NCBI RefSeq assembly: GCF_900111745.1
Contig: NZ_FOIJ01000002.1
Span: 310,001-374,000, forward strand
Source of the DNA: Stigmatella erecta
GTDB lineage: Bacteria > Myxococcota > Myxococcia > Myxococcales > Myxococcaceae
Length of the DNA: 64,000 nucleotides
Direction: 5' to 3'
Part shown: one piece after another, positions 55,784-64,000 of the stretch
How positions within the stretch are numbered: the first letter of the stretch is position 1
How the letters are laid out: each line of letters opens with the position of its first letter
Position numbers and translations under genes: made by a program
Notes under the pieces: generated by a model
Databases searched by the model: none
The model's input: only the letters and a program-made list of their open reading frames with translations
Told to the model about the DNA's origin: nothing

Positions 55784-56350
55784 TCACCGCGCCTTCAGCG
55801 TGCGGAAGGTGATGGAGTACCGCGCCTGCTTCACGGCAGGAATGCTGTGCTGCCACACGCTCCGGGCCTCGCCGCCCAGCACATAGGCCGAGCGCGGCGC
55901 CAGCTCCTGGGCATACACGCGCCGCGCCTCGCCCTGGCCCCGCTGGAAGCGCATGCGGCACGCGCCTCCCAGCGAAACGCCCACGACCTGAGGGCCGAAC
56001 ATGGGCGCGTCCCGGTGCCAGCCGATGGTGGCGCCCGGCGGGTACTCGCTCAGCAGCGCCTCCACGAGCTGCTCCGGGGGTTCCGCCATCAGCGCCGCGC
56101 ACCGGTTCCTCAGCGGTAGGAGAAAGTCCGGCAGGGCCGGGCCGGGCTCCACCTTCCAGCTCTCGTATCCGTAGAGCCAGCCGAAGTGCGCCGTGCGCCT
56201 CCGGGCTACCTGCCCGTGCATCCGGATCTCCGAGAAAGTCAGACCGCGCAGGTGCTCCAGCAGCAGTGCCTCCTCGGCCTCCGTGAGGAAGTCCGGGACA
56301 TAGATGAGGCCCTCGGGCCGCTCCCCTTCCCGTCCAGGCATGGCGTCCAC
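55784..56350 (-). CDS. AlkB-like 2OG-Fe(II) dioxygenase
   Basis: 188 residues. The double-stranded beta-helix iron-binding triad is visible: His112 and Asp114 (GWHRDAP) and His168 (VWQHSIP), with the 2-oxoglutarate-binding Arg set in RYSITFR (177 and 183). It fits the compact AlkB family that repairs alkylated DNA or RNA bases; RNA or protein substrates cannot be excluded. The start is GTG 56350; an ATG at 56341 is possible. It lies convergent to the M3-like peptidase gene. Confidence 0.88.
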   Translation of the reverse strand: MDAMPGREGERPEGLIYVPDFLTEAEEALLLEHLRGLTFSEIRMHGQVARRRTAHFGWLYGYESWKVEPGPALPDFLLPLRNRCAALMAEPPEQLVEALLSEYPPGATIGWHRDAPMFGPQVVGVSLGGACRMRFQRGQGEARRVYAQELAPRSAYVLGGEARSVWQHSIPAVKQARYSITFRTLKAR

Positions 56351-56427
56351 CTCTGTGAAGCCCTCCAGGGCCCTCCTCCCTGGAAGGATAGGAATGGCCC
56401 CGGCCTCTGGCAGCCGCGCGGGGCGGC

Positions 56428-57639
56428 TCAGTAGTTCGTGTAGAGCAGTCGGTTGGCCGAGCCCGCAGGCACCCCGGTCAGCACGCCCGGGGTGGCATTG
56501 AGGCTCAGGACCGAGCTTGCCGCAGCAGGCGAAGCCCCGGGGTTGCCCTGCAGATAGAGCGCCATCACCCCCGTCACGAAGGCCGTGGCGGGCGTGCCTC
56601 CGGTGAGCGTCTGGTAGGCGGTATCGCTGGTGTGCCAGGCGGCGGTCGCCACCCCAGGCGCGTAGAGGTCAATGCAGCTTCCGAAGTTCGATAAGGTGAG
56701 CACGGTGTCGTTGGTGTTGCTGGCGGCCACGGTGATGGCCTGAGGGACGCGGCCCGGCGAGAAGTTGCACGCGTTCGCGCCGCTGTTTCCCGCAGCCACC
56801 ACGACGGGCACGCCCGAATTGATGAGGTTCACCACCGCGCTGTCCAGCGCGGCGGAGCCCGCTCCTTCGATGGCAAGCTGGACCACCGCCGGGCTGAGGC
56901 GGTTGACCGCGACCCAGTTCAGTCCCGAGATGATCCGGGACGTGGTCGAGCCCCCCTGGCAATCGATGATCTTGACCGCCCAGAGTTTGACCCCCTTCGC
57001 CACGCCGTACTGGGCGCCGCCCACGATCCCCGCCGAGTGCGTCCCCACGCCCGCGCAGTCGCTGGCATCCCCGCCCGGGGTGACGGCGTCGTAGCCCGGC
57101 ACGGCCTGATTCGGCTGGAACTCGACGTGCGTCTTCCGGATGCCGGTGGACAGGATGTACGCGTGCACGCCCGCGCCGGTCTGGACATAGGTGAAGGTGC
57201 CGTTCAGCGGCAGGGTGTGCTGATCAATCCGGTCCAGCCCGGCGCTCGACGTCGGCTGGACCGTCTGGAGCGAGAAGCCCTCCTCCACCTCCTGGAAGCG
57301 CCCATCCTCCTCGACGAGCGCCACGCTGGGGTGGCGCGCCAGGGACTTCGCGGCGGCCTCGGACATGCGGACGGCGAAGCCACGCGCCACGCGCGTGTAG
57401 ACCTCGAAGACCTCGCCCCCATACCGGCGCGAGAGCTCCTTCGACACGGCCTCCACCTCGCCCGTGCCCTCCTTGAGCATCACGACGTACTGCCCGGCAA
57501 CGGCCCGCTCCGACCGCAGGAAGTTCTCCACGGTGCCCACCGCGGAGGGCGGGGTGGCTTCTCCCGCCGGCACGTCCTGGCCACAGGCCACCAGCGACAC
57601 CAGCGACAGGCTCACCAACGACTTCTTCGAGAAGCTCAT
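56428..57639 (-). CDS. Subtilase-fold (S8) lipoprotein with all catalytic residues replaced
   Basis: 403 residues. The lipobox SLVAC (Cys19) is followed by an inhibitor I9 propeptide-like domain (about 49-116, GQYVVMLKEGTGEVEAVSKE) and a proteinase K-type S8 fold (135-403). The expected Asp motif (DTG) reads STG at 164; the expected His of GHGTH reads GVGTH with Val198; the expected Ser of GTSMATP reads GTPATA with Pro350. The oxyanion Asn is kept (AAGNSGAN, Asn285). Codons at these places are clear, so the changes are not reading errors of a single base pair only. It is probably an inactive scaffold or receptor rather than a protease. Confidence 0.85.
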   Translation of the reverse strand: MSFSKKSLVSLSLVSLVACGQDVPAGEATPPSAVGTVENFLRSERAVAGQYVVMLKEGTGEVEAVSKELSRRYGGEVFEVYTRVARGFAVRMSEAAAKSLARHPSVALVEEDGRFQEVEEGFSLQTVQPTSSAGLDRIDQHTLPLNGTFTYVQTGAGVHAYILSTGIRKTHVEFQPNQAVPGYDAVTPGGDASDCAGVGTHSAGIVGGAQYGVAKGVKLWAVKIIDCQGGSTTSRIISGLNWVAVNRLSPAVVQLAIEGAGSAALDSAVVNLINSGVPVVVAAGNSGANACNFSPGRVPQAITVAASNTNDTVLTLSNFGSCIDLYAPGVATAAWHTSDTAYQTLTGGTPATAFVTGVMALYLQGNPGASPAAASSVLSLNATPGVLTGVPAGSANRLLYTNY

Positions 57640-57699
57640 GGGGCAACTCCGGGAGAAAGGGGAGGCCCATCTTGAAAGGAAGCCGCAAAAACCGCCAAG

Positions 57700-57741
57700 G
57701 TTGAAAACGAAGAGGCCCCCACCGCGTTCACGGTGGAGGCC
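57700..57741 (-). terminator. Rho-independent-type terminator after the SPFH gene
   Basis: On the minus strand a stem of about ten pairs with one mismatch (57714-57724 pairing with 57731-57741) has a six-base loop and is followed by TCTTCGTTTTC. It lies 27 bases past the SPFH gene stop at 57768 and separates that gene from the S8-fold gene downstream. Confidence 0.7.
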
Positions 57742-57767
57742 CCGGGTTCAGCCCAGCCGGTGCGCGG

Positions 57768-58823
57768 CTACAGGAGCTTCATCAGCTCCGCGCGCTTGGC
57801 GCTGTACTCGTCGTCGGACAGGACGCCCGCCTTGTGCAGCTCGTGCAGCTCCTTCAGGCGCTGCGCGGGGCTGCGGGAGTCGCCCCCACCCGCGGCCTCG
57901 GGCGGCGGACCCTGGGGGGCCTGGCGCGCCTGCTGCTGGTTGTTCGCGAACATCTGCGCCATGCCCATGCCCATGCCGAGCCCCATGCCCTGGAGCGCGC
58001 CATCCGAGCCGCTGCCGTGGCCGCCGCCCTTCGCCATGCCCTCGGAGGCGCCCAGCATCGCCTGGCCCTGGGCGTAGTTCTGGAAGCCGCCCGCCATGCG
58101 CGAGTAGGCCGCGTCCTTGGAGAACTTCTTGAGCGTGAGCTCGTCCTCTTCCTTGATGCTCACGTGGAAGTTGCCCAGGCGCACCACGGTGAGGCCGTAG
58201 CCATCCACGTGCGGCTTGAGCCCGGAGATGACCTCGGTCTCGATCTCCTCGGTGTACGCGCCGCTCGTCACGTCCAGCAGCGGCCAGCGCTTCTTCACGA
58301 GCAGCTCGGCGATGCGGTCCCGCGTCACCTTGAGCACCTGGCCCTTGAACCAGCCCAGGAAGTCCTCGTTGCTGGAGCGGCCCATGCCCACCAGGCCCAC
58401 CACCAGCCGCTCGGGCTCCGTCACGCGGATGGAGAAGTCGCCGTACACCATGGTGCCGATGCCCAGGCCCGTCTCCGGATCCCTCACGTCGCCGATGGGC
58501 CCACCGAACTTCACGCCGGTGTGCTCGCGCGTGGAGACGAAGAAGATCTCCGAGATGAAGAGGTTGCCGCCGGTGAAGCCCTCCACCAGGCGGGACAGGA
58601 ACGGGATGTTCTTCGTGTCCAGCGAGTGGCGGCCGGGGCCCAGCTTGCCCTCGACCTTGCCGTCCTTGACGAAGAGGGCCACCTCATCCGCGTCCACGGT
58701 GAGCTGGGTGAGCATCCGGACGTTCTTCTCCGGATACTTGTAGATGATCTCTCCCTTGGCCTCGTCCGCGCGGGCAATGAAGTTGCGCTTCGTCTCGCCT
58801 TTGATCGTGTCGAAAAGACCCAT
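57768..58823 (-). CDS. SPFH-domain protein with C-terminal SHOCT motif
   Basis: 351 residues. The N-terminal domain (about 20-220) is SPFH-like, of the virion-core/YdjI type: VRMLTQLTVDADEVALFVKDG, GPGRHSLDTKNIPFLSRLVE and FGGPIGDVRDPETGL. A Gly/Met/Gln-rich linker follows (250-300). The last 30 residues are a SHOCT motif (QRLKELHELHKAGVLSDDEY). SPFH proteins form membrane-associated oligomers; this group has no obvious TM helix. Function is unknown. Transcription runs away from the ABC exporter genes' end, and a hairpin terminator lies just downstream. Confidence 0.88.
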   Translation of the reverse strand: MGLFDTIKGETKRNFIARADEAKGEIIYKYPEKNVRMLTQLTVDADEVALFVKDGKVEGKLGPGRHSLDTKNIPFLSRLVEGFTGGNLFISEIFFVSTREHTGVKFGGPIGDVRDPETGLGIGTMVYGDFSIRVTEPERLVVGLVGMGRSSNEDFLGWFKGQVLKVTRDRIAELLVKKRWPLLDVTSGAYTEEIETEVISGLKPHVDGYGLTVVRLGNFHVSIKEEDELTLKKFSKDAAYSRMAGGFQNYAQGQAMLGASEGMAKGGGHGSGSDGALQGMGLGMGMGMAQMFANNQQQARQAPQGPPPEAAGGGDSRSPAQRLKELHELHKAGVLSDDEYSAKRAELMKLL

Positions 58824-59000
58824 CTTGCTCGCTTAGCCTCCGTCCGGACCGCGTCACCTACCAGAACCCACGCCGCCGTGCCTTCCATACGGATAGCGGC
58901 CAGGGGGATTGCATGCTCGCCCTTCGGCGGGCCTTTGCCTATCCGCAAGATGCCATTTTTATTCGAAATCGCCTAGGCGGCCCAGCAGGCCGCCCCCCGC

Positions 59001-59801
59001 TTACCCCCACCGGCTGATGAGCCGCTCGCGGTCCAACAGGCGGATGCTGGCCACCAGCAGCGCCACATCCAGCAGGAGCACCACGGCGCCCTGCAAGGCG
59101 TAGTAGCCCACCCCCGCGTGGAGCCACCCCGCCACCTGCCCGCCCACCAGCCCCACCAGCGGCAGCACCACCAGGGCCGAGAGCTGCTGCGCGGTGCGCG
59201 CCTCGGACACGCGCGCGGAGAGCAGCACCGCCACCCCGTTGCCAAAGAAGGCGAACAGGGGCGCGAGGATGAAGATGCCGAAGGTCCACAGGGCATTGGG
59301 CATCAGCGGCGCGTGCACCAGCGGCCAGGCCACCACGTCCACGCCCACGCAGAACAGGAAGAAGGCGAGCCAGGAGATGCCCACCGCGGGCACCAGCGAG
59401 GCGAGGCTCTTGCCCGCCACCAGCTCGGCGGCCGTCACCGGCGAGGAGAGCAGGGGCTCCAGCGTGCGCCGCTCCTTCTCCCCCGCCACGCTCTGCGAGG
59501 AGATGAGGATGGGGACGAAGACGGGCATGACCAGGAACATGCCGAACCAGTCGGTGAGCGTCCGCTCGATGAGGAACAGCGCCGCGTTGGCGCCCAGGGG
59601 CAGCTCCCGGTTGTAGTACTGGGCGATGACCCGCAGGTTGGGATCCTCCGGCCGCGCCGCGTACGCCCACACCACGCCGATGGGCACCAGGATGAACACC
59701 AGGGGCAGCACCCCCATGGACAGCAGCAGCCCCACGTTCTTGCGCAGGTCCAGGAAGTCCTTCCAGAAAATGGCCAGGGCGCGCTTCGGCCGGAACGCCA
59801 T
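59001..59801 (-). CDS. ABC-2 type permease (NatB-like)
   Basis: 266 residues with about six TM helices and a large periplasmic loop early on (RPEDPNLRVIAQYYNRELPL). The family's soluble signature SSQSVAGEKERRTLEPLLSSPVTAAELVAGKSLA is present at about 110-140. It would pair with the adjacent ATPase (two bases apart) as an ABC-2 exporter, in the NatAB manner. The substrate is unknown, though a linked family 39 glycosyltransferase gene hints at a lipid-linked glycan or antibiotic-type efflux. Confidence 0.85.
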   Translation of the reverse strand: MAFRPKRALAIFWKDFLDLRKNVGLLLSMGVLPLVFILVPIGVVWAYAARPEDPNLRVIAQYYNRELPLGANAALFLIERTLTDWFGMFLVMPVFVPILISSQSVAGEKERRTLEPLLSSPVTAAELVAGKSLASLVPAVGISWLAFFLFCVGVDVVAWPLVHAPLMPNALWTFGIFILAPLFAFFGNGVAVLLSARVSEARTAQQLSALVVLPLVGLVGGQVAGWLHAGVGYYALQGAVVLLLDVALLVASIRLLDRERLISRWG

Positions 59802-59803
59802 GT

Positions 59804-60721
59804 TCACACCCTCCCCTGCCGGATGAGCTCCAGGTAGACCTCTTCGAGCGGCCGGTGCGCGGGCACGGCGCTGTGCACCCGCGCCCCGGCGCCCACCAGG
59901 CAGGAGAGCACATCCGGGGCCTGGGCATCCTCGGTGAGCAGCACCCGCAGCTTGCCGCCCTCGCTCAGCACCGTGGGCTGGAAGGGCAGCGCCTCCAGCA
60001 CCGCCCGGAAGCGCTCCCCCTCCCCATCCACCCGCACCTCCAGGGACTGGCCCGCGCGCCGCAGCTCCTTGAGCGGGGCCAGCGCCAGCAGCCGGCCCTG
60101 AATGACGGCCACGCGCGAGCACAGCCGCTCCACCTCGGCCAGGTTGTGCGAGCAGAGCACGATGGTGCGCCCCTCCGAGGCGAGCTCCGCCACCGCGTCG
60201 CGCACCGCGCGCGCCGACTCCGGATCCAACCCGGAGGTGGGCTCGTCCAGGAAGATGACCCGGGGGCCGTGCACGAGCGTGCGCACGATGGCCAGCTTCT
60301 GGCGCATGCCCTTGGAGAACCCGCCGCAGGCCTCATCCTCCCGCCCCGCGAGCCCGAAGCGCTCCAGGTAGGACTGGATGCGCGGCCACACGGCCGCCTC
60401 GTCCAGCTCGTGCAGCTTGATGAAGAAGCGCAGGTTCTCCCGGGCCGTCAGCCGGTCGTACAGCCCGGGCTGCTCCGTGAGCAGGCCCACCGCGCGGCGC
60501 AGCGCCTCGCCATCGGTGCGCACGGAGTGGCCCCCCACGATGGCCTCCCCCGAGGAGGGCTGGAGCAGCCCGGTGAGCATGCGCACCGTGGTGGTCTTCC
60601 CGGCCCCGTTGGGCCCCAGCAGGCCGAACACCTCGCCGGGCTGGACCTCGAACGTCAGCCCCTCCACCGCTGGGCGCGTTCCGAACCGCTTGGCCAGCTC
60701 CCGAACCTGAATGCCGCTCAA
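59804..60721 (-). CDS. ABC transporter ATP-binding protein (NatA-like)
   Basis: 305 residues. Walker A (GPNGAGKTT), a degenerate signature GGFSKGMRQK, Walker B (VIFLDEPTSGLDP) and the switch His in SHNLAEVE are all present. The C-terminal ~80 residues are a substrate/regulatory-type extension, as in NatA/CcmA. The start is TTG, overlapping the upstream glycosyltransferase stop as TTGA, with GGTGA upstream; this fixes the operon order glycosyltransferase-ATPase-permease. It would energise the ABC-2 permease immediately downstream. Confidence 0.93.
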   Translation of the reverse strand: MSGIQVRELAKRFGTRPAVEGLTFEVQPGEVFGLLGPNGAGKTTTVRMLTGLLQPSSGEAIVGGHSVRTDGEALRRAVGLLTEQPGLYDRLTARENLRFFIKLHELDEAAVWPRIQSYLERFGLAGREDEACGGFSKGMRQKLAIVRTLVHGPRVIFLDEPTSGLDPESARAVRDAVAELASEGRTIVLCSHNLAEVERLCSRVAVIQGRLLALAPLKELRRAGQSLEVRVDGEGERFRAVLEALPFQPTVLSEGGKLRVLLTEDAQAPDVLSCLVGAGARVHSAVPAHRPLEEVYLELIRQGRV

Positions 60722-63009
60722 TCGATGGTCACCAGGATGAACTTGTTGTTGATGTCGCGGTCGATGACCTTGACGTTCTTGCCCGCGCCGACCGCGTTGG
60801 TCAGCACGCTGAGCCGGTTGTGCTCCACGAGCGCCCACTCCCGGCCGGGCTGCGCCGCGTAGTTGCGCATGCGCGTCGAGGAGTCGCCGCCCCGGAACTG
60901 CTCCACCGTGTTGCGCGAGTAGAACGTCTCGCCGCGCCAGTTCATCATGAACGCCGCGATGGGCTCGCCCGGCTGGCGCTGGCCATAGTAGCGCCAGAAC
61001 AGGTCCCGCTGCGTCCAGTGGTGGGACAGGGTCACCCAGTGGTGCCAGTTGAACCAGACCGCGAAGATCAGCGCGAACAGCCAGAAGCTGCCGAAGAGCA
61101 CCCCGCGCGTCTGCCGCAGCGCCGCCACCACGCACAGCCCGCCGCTCAAGGCGAAGGCGAACCCCAGCCCCTTCTTCACGTTCACCGGCTCCATGAAGGC
61201 GCGCAGCAGCGCGTCCTCCCCGGCCCCGCCCCGGAAGCCCCGCCAGCAGAGCAGCACTCCCGCCAGGGCATAGAGGCCGGTCAGTAGCAGCAGGCCCTTG
61301 CGCTCCTCGCGGCCCTTGGTCAGGGCGTGCCAGACGGTGAACGCGCCCACCCCCAGCAGGGCCGCACCGGCCAGCCCCAGCGCGGACACGCTGCCCCGGA
61401 GCACCACCGCCGTCAGGGCCCCGGCCCCCGCCAGCACCAGCAGCACGGCGATGGCCTGCCCCGCGTAGGACTTCTCCTTCGAGGTAATCGCGTCCAGCGC
61501 CAGGTAGGCCCCCACCACCAGCAGCACCGCGGTGATGAGGTCTCCCATCCACAGCGGCCGGGAGGCGAACAGGGTGATGGGCTTGGTGACGAGGTCCACC
61601 GGATAGAGCCGGTCGTAGTTGTAGACGAAGAGGTCCGTGAAGTTCTTCGGTTGCTCGGCCAGGTCCTTGCCCACCAGCACGAAGAGGACCAGGCCGAAGA
61701 GCAGGCTCACCGCGTGCTCCGAGGGCCCGTCCTGCCACAGCCGGTCGATGAAGAGGGCGATGAGGACGGCCAGCCCCGGCAGGATGGGGAATACGTAGTG
61801 GTGGAACTTGGTGGCGCTGGAGCCCAGCAGCCAGAAGGTGAAGGCCACCCACAGCACGGCGATGAGCGCCAGGTGGTCCGCCCGCGAGGCCGAGCGCAGC
61901 TTGAGCCGGGACACCACCGCGAACGCGCCCGGCACCAGCGCCACCCACGGGAAGATGGCGTAGCCGCCCTGCTCGATGAAGTAGATGAAGGTGCCGCCCG
62001 GCGTGGTGGTGTGCACCCCCGCCGTGAGCCGGTTCAGGTGATCATGGATGAAGAAGCGGTAGAAGAACCCCTTGCCCTCGTCATCCACCCCGTCGAACAG
62101 GCTCAGGGTGAGGTACCAGGGCACCGCCACCGCCGCGAACACGAGCACCCCGGTGCCCAGCCGCATGCGGAACATCTGGCCCCACAGCACGGGCATGGGC
62201 TGGCGGCCCTCGCGCACCTCCTTGCGGAAGGCGCGGGACACCAGCCACTTGCCGTGCGCCCGGAGCGCCTCCAGGCTCCAGGGGATGACCGCCAGCAGCG
62301 CGTAGAGCAGCAGGATGACGGCCGGCAGCCCCACGCCCAGCAGCCCTTTGGCCAGCACGGACAGGCCACAGAAGATGTAGAAGGCGTACCACCAGGCGGC
62401 CCGGTGCTTCGTGGTCTCGTCGAGCTGGCCGATGAGCGCGCACGCCATGGCGCAGACCAGCGTGGTGACGAACGGCGTGTCCGTCACCGTCTGCCGCGTG
62501 AGCAGGTAGTACAGCGGCATGGTGGCCAGCACGAACCCCGTGGCCAGGCCCGCCCGCAGGGTGGCGATGCGCGCCACCGCCAGCGACAGCAGCACCACCG
62601 CGGCGATGCTCAGCAGGGCGAACGGCACCCGCATGCCCCACTCGGTGTAGCGGCTCAGCTCCCCGGGCGCGTCCAACGAGCCCACCACCTTCATCCCCAG
62701 CGCCTGGAGCCACATCGTCATCGGCGGCTTGGAGAAGAACCACGCGCTCTCCCAGAAGGGGTACACGTAGTCGTTGCGCTGCACCATCATGCGCGCCACT
62801 TCCCCGTAGTGCGTCTCCCACGGGTCCCACAGCCCCACCGCGCCCAGGTATGGCAAGAAGAGGAACGCCGCCAACCCCGCTGTCACCAGCACCACCCGGG
62901 CCGTCAGCGGCAGCGCCACCCAGCGCTTCACCCACGCCTCGTCATGGAGGCGCTTTCCGCCCAGCATGGCCTCGGCGAAGGTGTCTGCCTGCTCGTTCTT
63001 GTCACTCAC
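60718..63009 (-). CDS. Family 39 (ArnT/PMT-like) membrane glycosyltransferase
   Basis: 763 residues with about 12 or more TM helices. The periplasmic loop after the first helix holds the catalytic acidic motif in GLWDPWETHYGEVARMM, then WFFSKPPMTMWLQALG, a pattern of GT39 enzymes such as ArnT, which transfer a sugar from an undecaprenyl-phosphate carrier. A large C-terminal part alternates TM helices and a soluble tail. I start at GTG 63009 (SDKNEQADTFAEAM); an ATG at 62967 is possible. Its gene is translationally coupled to the ABC exporter ATPase, so the glycosylation and export steps may be linked. Confidence 0.87.
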   Translation of the reverse strand: MSDKNEQADTFAEAMLGGKRLHDEAWVKRWVALPLTARVVLVTAGLAAFLFLPYLGAVGLWDPWETHYGEVARMMVQRNDYVYPFWESAWFFSKPPMTMWLQALGMKVVGSLDAPGELSRYTEWGMRVPFALLSIAAVVLLSLAVARIATLRAGLATGFVLATMPLYYLLTRQTVTDTPFVTTLVCAMACALIGQLDETTKHRAAWWYAFYIFCGLSVLAKGLLGVGLPAVILLLYALLAVIPWSLEALRAHGKWLVSRAFRKEVREGRQPMPVLWGQMFRMRLGTGVLVFAAVAVPWYLTLSLFDGVDDEGKGFFYRFFIHDHLNRLTAGVHTTTPGGTFIYFIEQGGYAIFPWVALVPGAFAVVSRLKLRSASRADHLALIAVLWVAFTFWLLGSSATKFHHYVFPILPGLAVLIALFIDRLWQDGPSEHAVSLLFGLVLFVLVGKDLAEQPKNFTDLFVYNYDRLYPVDLVTKPITLFASRPLWMGDLITAVLLVVGAYLALDAITSKEKSYAGQAIAVLLVLAGAGALTAVVLRGSVSALGLAGAALLGVGAFTVWHALTKGREERKGLLLLTGLYALAGVLLCWRGFRGGAGEDALLRAFMEPVNVKKGLGFAFALSGGLCVVAALRQTRGVLFGSFWLFALIFAVWFNWHHWVTLSHHWTQRDLFWRYYGQRQPGEPIAAFMMNWRGETFYSRNTVEQFRGGDSSTRMRNYAAQPGREWALVEHNRLSVLTNAVGAGKNVKVIDRDINNKFILVTID

Positions 63010-63103
63010 CTCGGACGACAAGGATGCCTCCGGCTCCGGCCCGCGCCCGTCACGGGTGGCGGGTCTTATAGCCGCCGCCCGGTCCTGGGTCGACCACCGC
63101 GGC

Positions 63104-64000
63104 TCAGGGGCCCGGGACGACCGTGGCGCGCAGCGCGGCCTCCGCGGCCCGCAGCCGCGAATCCAGCGGGGCGATCCGCCGCGCGGCCTCCAGCCGCCGC
63201 AGCGCCCCCTCGGCATCGCCCCGGGCCAGCTCGCAGCGCACCCCCGCCTCCAGGGCGATGGCCTCGGTGGGCCCGTAGACCTGCGCCTCCTCCGCCGCGC
63301 GGCACCCCTCCTCCACGCGGCCGGACTCGAAGAAGGCCCGCGCCAGCTCCACCCGCGTGCCCACCCACGCCGGCGACAGCTTCACGGCCGCCTCCAGCGG
63401 CGCCACGGCCTGCGCGGGCCGCCCCCACCGCCGCAGCGCCGTCCCCAGCGCGTGCAACGGCTCGCCCGCCCCCGGCACGAGCAGGGCCCGCGCCCGGGCC
63501 TCGCGCAGCACCGCCGGCTCATCCAGGCGCAGCTCCGCCACCATGCGCTCCACCACCCGGGCATAGCCGGGAAAGGCCCCGGGCCAGGTGAAGACGAGCT
63601 GGTAGACGAAATCTCCCTGCGGCACGAAGAACGCCATCAGGTGCGTGAGGCCCCCGGGCCCCGGAAGCTCCGCCCGAACGCGCAGGGCCCGCTGGCCGTT
63701 CACCCGCGCAGGCTCCGGCCCCTGGCTCCGGACCGGAAGCTCCCCGGCCCCCCCTGGCACGAGCACCGTCTCCAGGAAGCGCCGCGCCTGGGGCTCCCCA
63801 TCCCCGGGCTCGCCCATGTCGAGGGCCTCCGCGGCGAAGCTGGCCCGCCCCAGGCCCGGCAGTCCATTGGAGAAGGCCACCCGGCCAAACCGGTCCGCGC
63901 CCTGGCGCCACCCCTGGGGCATGGACACCGACACGCCGAACACGCCATCCCGCTCCACCCGCCACGTGGAGCGGCCCCACACCCCGAGCGCCGCGCCCCC
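63104..64000 (-). CDS. TPR-containing protein of unknown function, 5' end outside window
   Basis: The reading frame stays open to the right edge, so the protein continues beyond it; about 298 residues are visible. An N-terminal beta-rich part (VFGVSVSMPQGWRQGADRFG, LTHLMAFFVPQGDFVYQLVF) resembles lipoprotein-like modules that read stress or damage, but no family is clear. The C-terminal half (about 165-290) has TPR-like helical pairs (LGTALRRWGRPAQAVAPLEA, ARAFFESGRVEEGCRAAEEA). A GTG at 63982 is a possible internal start. It is 94 bases ahead of the GT39 gene. Confidence 0.55.
   Translation of the reverse strand, partial: GGAALGVWGRSTWRVERDGVFGVSVSMPQGWRQGADRFGRVAFSNGLPGLGRASFAAEALDMGEPGDGEPQARRFLETVLVPGGAGELPVRSQGPEPARVNGQRALRVRAELPGPGGLTHLMAFFVPQGDFVYQLVFTWPGAFPGYARVVERMVAELRLDEPAVLREARARALLVPGAGEPLHALGTALRRWGRPAQAVAPLEAAVKLSPAWVGTRVELARAFFESGRVEEGCRAAEEAQVYGPTEAIALEAGVRCELARGDAEGALRRLEAARRIAPLDSRLRAAEAALRATVVPGP

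Noticed and set aside
56428-57639. Annotation as an active subtilisin-like protease
   Set aside because: The catalytic Asp, His and Ser positions read Ser, Val and Pro, so activity is not supported.

Overview
The window is about 70% G+C with strong G/C third-position bias, frequent GTG/TTG starts and little non-coding DNA. Gene content points to a myxobacterium (Myxococcota, probably the Cystobacter/Stigmatella/Archangium side): a FecR/LysM/HD-GYP set, DUF4388 (PATAN) signalling proteins, a giant low-complexity DnaJ/TPR protein, SspB, many lipoproteins, GH18 chitinase and DUF1111 di-haem enzymes. This is inferred from gene families only. I saw no rRNA, tRNA, CRISPR array, insertion sequence or phage gene.

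Layout. 1-6578 (minus): translation operon rimP-nusA-ylxR-infB-DUF503-rbfA; rbfA is cut by the left edge. 6793-11175 (plus): nitrilase-family amidase, FecR lipoprotein, LysM-like protein, HD-GYP receptor, DUF971 protein. 11361-14185 (minus): sspB, smpB, panC, panB. 14346-17234: deoxynucleoside kinase, a small unknown gene, rsmA and tsaD. 17279-25882 (minus): two large DUF4388 proteins, a response regulator with TPRs and an ~1880-residue protein with over a thousand residues of heptad repeat followed by a J domain and TPRs. 25917-28650: trmL, DUF192, PP2C phosphatase, and a decaying sugar dehydrogenase pseudogene. 28943-34998: secreted CBM56-like/DUF1111 di-haem protein, an AmgK/MurU-like cell-wall sugar salvage pair, cystathionine beta-synthase. 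35071-40124: a GrpB fragment, two membrane proteins and a secreted protein made of two tandem copies of an unknown domain. 40456-45542: a stand-alone RlmK-type and an RlmI-type 23S rRNA methyltransferase, fxsA, a YkgJ-type cysteine-cluster protein and glycerate kinase. 45550-47997: NAD salvage pair. 48123-52975: chitinase, then a small secreted peptide followed by a hairpin, a membrane-anchored partner and an HTTM (vitamin K-dependent carboxylase-like) protein, then pyrophosphatase. 53006-64000: epmA, M3-like peptidase, AlkB-like dioxygenase, a subtilase whose three catalytic residues all appear replaced, SPFH protein, ABC-2 exporter with a family 39 glycosyltransferase, and a TPR protein cut by the right edge.

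Most genes are housekeeping. The strongest candidates for something undescribed are the peptide-hairpin-partner-HTTM cassette (51246..50293 side to 52161), the pseudo-subtilase (56428-57639), the duplicated secreted protein (38694-40124), and the giant heptad protein with its internal segmental duplications (20231-25882).
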